A DNA stretch of 64,000 bases. Origin: Sphingomonas sp. UNC305MFCol5.2 (lineage in GTDB: Bacteria > Pseudomonadota > Alphaproteobacteria > Sphingomonadales > Sphingomonadaceae). The notes under the pieces are model-generated. The model saw only the letters and a program-made list of their open reading frames with translations, did no database searches and was not told the DNA's origin. Numbering within the stretch: position 1 is the stretch's first letter; every line of letters starts with the position of its first letter. Both the position numbers and the translations under genes were made by a program. Below are positions 61,603-64,000 of the stretch, piece by piece. The stretch spans positions 558,001 through 622,000 of the forward strand of contig NZ_JOOE01000003.1 of NCBI RefSeq assembly GCF_000712135.1, in the 5' to 3' direction.

Positions 61603-62298
61603 ATGAAGTTCCTCACCGGCCTCGCCACCGGCGCGCTCGTCGTTGCCGCTTTGGCGTTCAGCACCGCACCGGCCAAGGCGCAGTTCCTCGGTATCGGCAA
61701 GAAGAAGGCGAAGGAGGATTTCTCCGCGACGCTTGCCCGGCCCGAACCCGTCGTGGCGCCCGCGAACGGCGGCATCTTCCAGCCGGATGACGGCTATGCC
61801 GCGCTCTACGAAGGCCAGCGCGCGCGCCGCAAGGGCGATCCGCTGACGATCGTCCTGGTCGAGCGCACCAGCGCCTCCAAGTCGGCGAGCTCGAAGCTCG
61901 ACAGTGGCGGCGGCTTCTCGCTGACTCCGCCGACCACCGGGCCGCTCAACCTGTTCGACAAAAGCGATGCCTCGATGAGCGGCAACCGCAACTTCAACGG
62001 CACCGGCACCGCCGACCAGGCCAACGCGCTGTCGGGCGAGATCAGCGTCACCGTTGCCGAGGTTTATCCCAACGGCACGATGCTGGTGCAGGGCCAGAAG
62101 CGCGTGACGCTCAATCGCGGCGACGAGTTCGTCCAGATCAAGGGGCTGGTCCGCACCGCCGATATCGACGCGTATAACCGCGTCGCCAGCACGCGCGTCG
62201 CCGATGCCCGCATCGCTTATACCGGCAAGGGCGACGTCGCCCGCGCCAGCCGCCAGGGCTGGCTGAGCCGGTTCTTCCAGATCCTCAGCCCCTTCTGA
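61603..62298 (+). CDS. flgH: Flagellar L-ring protein FlgH without lipobox cysteine
   Basis: 231 residues. The signal peptide MKFLTGLATGALVVAALAFS ends in APAKAQ, a signal peptidase I site, not a lipobox, and the protein contains no cysteine at all. The body is typical: ALYEGQRARRKGDPLTIVLV, GGGFSLTPPTTGPLNLF, SGEISVTVAEVYPNGTMLVQ and VRTADIDAYNRVASTRVADA. FlgH forms the outer-membrane L ring; canonical FlgH is a lipoprotein. The start at MKFL was chosen because the signal peptide begins there. Confidence 0.93.
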   Translation: MKFLTGLATGALVVAALAFSTAPAKAQFLGIGKKKAKEDFSATLARPEPVVAPANGGIFQPDDGYAALYEGQRARRKGDPLTIVLVERTSASKSASSKLDSGGGFSLTPPTTGPLNLFDKSDASMSGNRNFNGTGTADQANALSGEISVTVAEVYPNGTMLVQGQKRVTLNRGDEFVQIKGLVRTADIDAYNRVASTRVADARIAYTGKGDVARASRQGWLSRFFQILSPF

Positions 62299-62312
62299 GC
62301 GGAGCCGCAGAT

Positions 62313-63581
62313 ATGATCCGTTTCGACCTTCGGCCAGCTCCGCTCCCCTCCCTGCTTGCAGGGAGGGGCTGGGGGTGGGCGCGCGCGTCTGCGCGCCTAA
62401 GAGACTCTGTCGCCCAGCGTCGAAGCGCCGACCGGGGCATCGAGCCCCGTCCGGCGCAACCCACCCCTAACCCCTCCCTTCCAGGGAGGGGAACCCTGGT
62501 GCTCGCCCTTCTCGCGCTTTTCACTGTCATCACCCCCGCGCATGCGCAGCGCGTGAAGGATCTGGGTGGCTTCCAAGGAATCCGCACCAACCAGCTGACC
62601 GGCTATGGCGTCGTCGTGGGCCTTCCCGGCACCGGCGACGACAATCTGGAATATACCGTCCAGTCGATGCGTGGCGTCGCTTCGCGCTTCGGCTTCCAGC
62701 TACCGCCCGGCGTCAGCCCCAGCCTCAAGAACGCAGCGGTGGTGATGATCACCGCGGAGCTCCCGCCCTTCGCCAAGCCGGGCCAGAAGCTCGACATCAC
62801 CGTCTCGTCGATGGGCAAGGCCAAGTCCTTGCGCGGCGGCACGCTGATCCTGACCCCGCTGCAGGGCGCCGACGGCCAGATCTACGCAATGGCGCAGGGC
62901 AATCTCGCGGTCGGCGGGCTCGGCGCGGACGGCGCGGACGGCTCGAAGATCGTCGTCAACACGCCCTCCAGCGGCCGCATCCCCGAGGGTGCGACCGTCG
63001 AGCGCATCGTCGATACCGGGTTCGACCGGGCGCCGATGCTCACCTTCAACCTCGCCCGCGCCGACTTCACCACGGCGCAGCGCGTGCAGGACGCGATCAA
63101 CAGCCGCTTCGGCAGCGCCCGCGCCCGCGCGATCGACGGCGTGTCGATCGCAGTGCAGGCACCCGCCGGCGCAGACGTGCGCGCCGAACTGATGTCGGAA
63201 ATCGAGAATCTCACGGTCGAGGCCGCCGAGGCGCCGGCCAAGGTGATCGTCAATGCGCGCACCGGAACCGTGGTCATAAACTCGGCCGTCCGGGTCAGTC
63301 CGGCCGCGGTGACGCATGGTAAACTCACCGTTCGTATCGATGAGGCCCAAAATGTCAGCCAGCCTCTGCCGTTCAGTAAGGGCGAGACCGTCACGGAGCA
63401 GCACAGCAGCGTGAACGTCGAGGAGGAAAAGAAGCCGATGTTCCTGATGCAGCCCGGCCCCAAGCTCGCCGACGTGGTCAAGGCAGTGAACGCCATCGGC
63501 GCTTCGCCCGCCGATCTCGTCGCGATCCTCGAGGCACTCAAGGAAGCCGGCGCGCTCAAGGCCGAGCTGATCATCCTGTGA
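62313..63581 (+). CDS. flgI: Flagellar P-ring protein FlgI with a repeat element in its leader
   Basis: 422 residues from ATG 62313. The mature protein is normal (RVKDLGGFQGIRTNQLTGYG, SMGKAKSLRGGTLILTPLQG, KLTVRIDEAQNVSQPLPFSK). The leader is odd: MIRFDL is followed by ~50 residues translated from a palindromic element (residues about 11-60, including PTPNPSLPGRG), and only then by the hydrophobic LVLALLALFTVITPAHA. A GTG at 62499, with GGGAGGGG upstream provided by the element, could start a normal short signal peptide. FlgI forms the P ring with help from FlgA. Confidence 0.9.
   Translation: MIRFDLRPAPLPSLLAGRGWGWARASARLRDSVAQRRSADRGIEPRPAQPTPNPSLPGRGTLVLALLALFTVITPAHAQRVKDLGGFQGIRTNQLTGYGVVVGLPGTGDDNLEYTVQSMRGVASRFGFQLPPGVSPSLKNAAVVMITAELPPFAKPGQKLDITVSSMGKAKSLRGGTLILTPLQGADGQIYAMAQGNLAVGGLGADGADGSKIVVNTPSSGRIPEGATVERIVDTGFDRAPMLTFNLARADFTTAQRVQDAINSRFGSARARAIDGVSIAVQAPAGADVRAELMSEIENLTVEAAEAPAKVIVNARTGTVVINSAVRVSPAAVTHGKLTVRIDEAQNVSQPLPFSKGETVTEQHSSVNVEEEKKPMFLMQPGPKLADVVKAVNAIGASPADLVAILEALKEAGALKAELIIL
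62345..62491. repeat. Palindromic element inserted in the flgI leader
   Basis: Terminal hairpins CCCCTCCCTGC...GCAGGGAGGGG (62345-62368) and CCCCTCCCTTCCAGGGAGGGG without its last base (62471-62491) are also complementary to each other over about 20 bases with two mismatches. Between them lies another stem (ACCGGGGC / GCCCCGT). The span is 147 bp, 49 codons, and keeps the flgI frame open. Confidence 0.8.
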
Positions 63582-63913
63582 CCCAAGTCAATGCGCCCGC
63601 AACGAGCAATGGCGGCGGCGTGTCGATGGATACGTCGCGGCTGGCCTCAAGCGAGAATCTCGAAGCCGCGGGCAAGCGCTTCGAGGCGATCTTCGTCGGC
63701 ATGATGCTCAAGTCGATGCGCACCGCGAGCCTTGGCGAAGGGCTGTTCGACAGCAAGGCGGGGCAGCAGTTCCGCGACATGCAGGACCAGCAGCTCGCGC
63801 AGAGCATGGCCGCGCACGCGCCGATCGGGATCGGCAAGGCGATGACCGACTTCCTCGCCAAGTCGCAGTCGCTCGAAGCTGCGGCACCGGCCGCTGAAGG
63901 GAGCACGCCATGA
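63578..63913 (+). CDS. flgJ: Rod-binding protein FlgJ, N-terminal domain only
   Basis: 111 residues starting at a GTG that overlaps the flgI stop (GTGA). The rod-binding motif EAAGKRFEAIFVGMMLKSMR and FRDMQDQQLAQSMAAHAPIG is present. The muramidase domain of enteric FlgJ is absent; a separate transglycosylase gene lies at 53618-54514. It caps rod assembly. Its stop overlaps flgK. Confidence 0.92.
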   Translation: MTQVNAPATSNGGGVSMDTSRLASSENLEAAGKRFEAIFVGMMLKSMRTASLGEGLFDSKAGQQFRDMQDQQLAQSMAAHAPIGIGKAMTDFLAKSQSLEAAAPAAEGSTP

Positions 63914-64000
63914 GCGACATGCTGTCGATCGGCGCGTCGAGCCTCAGGGCCTATCAGGCCGCGCTGACCACCACGTCCGAGAACATCGCCAATGCGGGCA
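63910..64000 (+). CDS. flgK: Hook-filament junction protein FlgK, 5' end
   Basis: The first 30 residues, MSDMLSIGASSLRAYQAALT followed by TTSENIANAG, match the FlgK N-terminus. The ATG overlaps the flgJ stop. The gene continues beyond the window. Confidence 0.9.
   Translation, partial: MSDMLSIGASSLRAYQAALTTTSENIANAG

Overview
The window is high-GC chromosomal DNA that looks like an alphaproteobacterium of the Sphingomonas group. The signs are several large TonB-dependent receptors, the GltD/GltB and NDUFA9-like proteins, an FzlA-like protein, typical sphingomonad palindromic intergenic repeats, and a complete flagellar cluster driven by a FlbD-type sigma-54 activator. Assignments come from reading the translations and known family motifs; no database search was run.

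Layout. 1-9.2 kb: the 3' part of a TonB-dependent receptor, a LytS/LytR-type two-component pair, an orphan winged-helix regulator, and an iron-uptake operon (siderophore receptor, DUF3649, PepSY, DUF3325). 9.2-17.1 kb: an accessory region. It holds a broken AlpA gene, an operon-like set encoding a SurE nucleotidase, a B12-binding radical SAM enzyme and a NUDIX hydrolase next to a GntR regulator, a HipA/Xre module, many palindromes, and an internally deleted P4-type integrase beside tRNA-Leu(CAG). 17.2-28.5 kb: ordinary chromosome with an NDUFA9-like protein, uppP, gltD, a DUF2059 gene, gltB, small exported proteins, an FzlA-like GST-fold protein and an OmpA-family protein.

28.6-64 kb: the flagellar cluster. 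On the minus strand flbD, fliE, fliF, fliG, fliH, fliI and fliJ are followed by fliK, fliL, fliM, fliN, fliO, fliP, fliQ, fliR, flhB, fliD and fliS. Flagellin (fliC) is divergent to flbD. A GH3 glycosidase gene with a LacI-type operator and a second large TonB receptor, probably a polysaccharide-utilisation pair, lie between fliC and fliA. Then motA, motB, flgA, flgM, flgN, a transglycosylase gene, flhA and fliA run on the minus strand, divergent from flgB, flgC, flgD, flgE, flgF, flgG, flgH, flgI, flgJ and flgK on the plus strand. The flgB operon has a perfect sigma-54 promoter. The hierarchy FlbD/sigma-54, then FliA/FlgM, is encoded here; no chemotaxis genes are seen.

The most notable points are: a motor with a FliM lacking the CheY-binding peptide, a three-helix MotA, a compact MotB and a cysteine-free FlgH; a palindromic element inserted in frame in the FlgI leader; a hipA gene with no canonical start codon; and the SurE / B12-radical SAM / NUDIX set in the accessory region.
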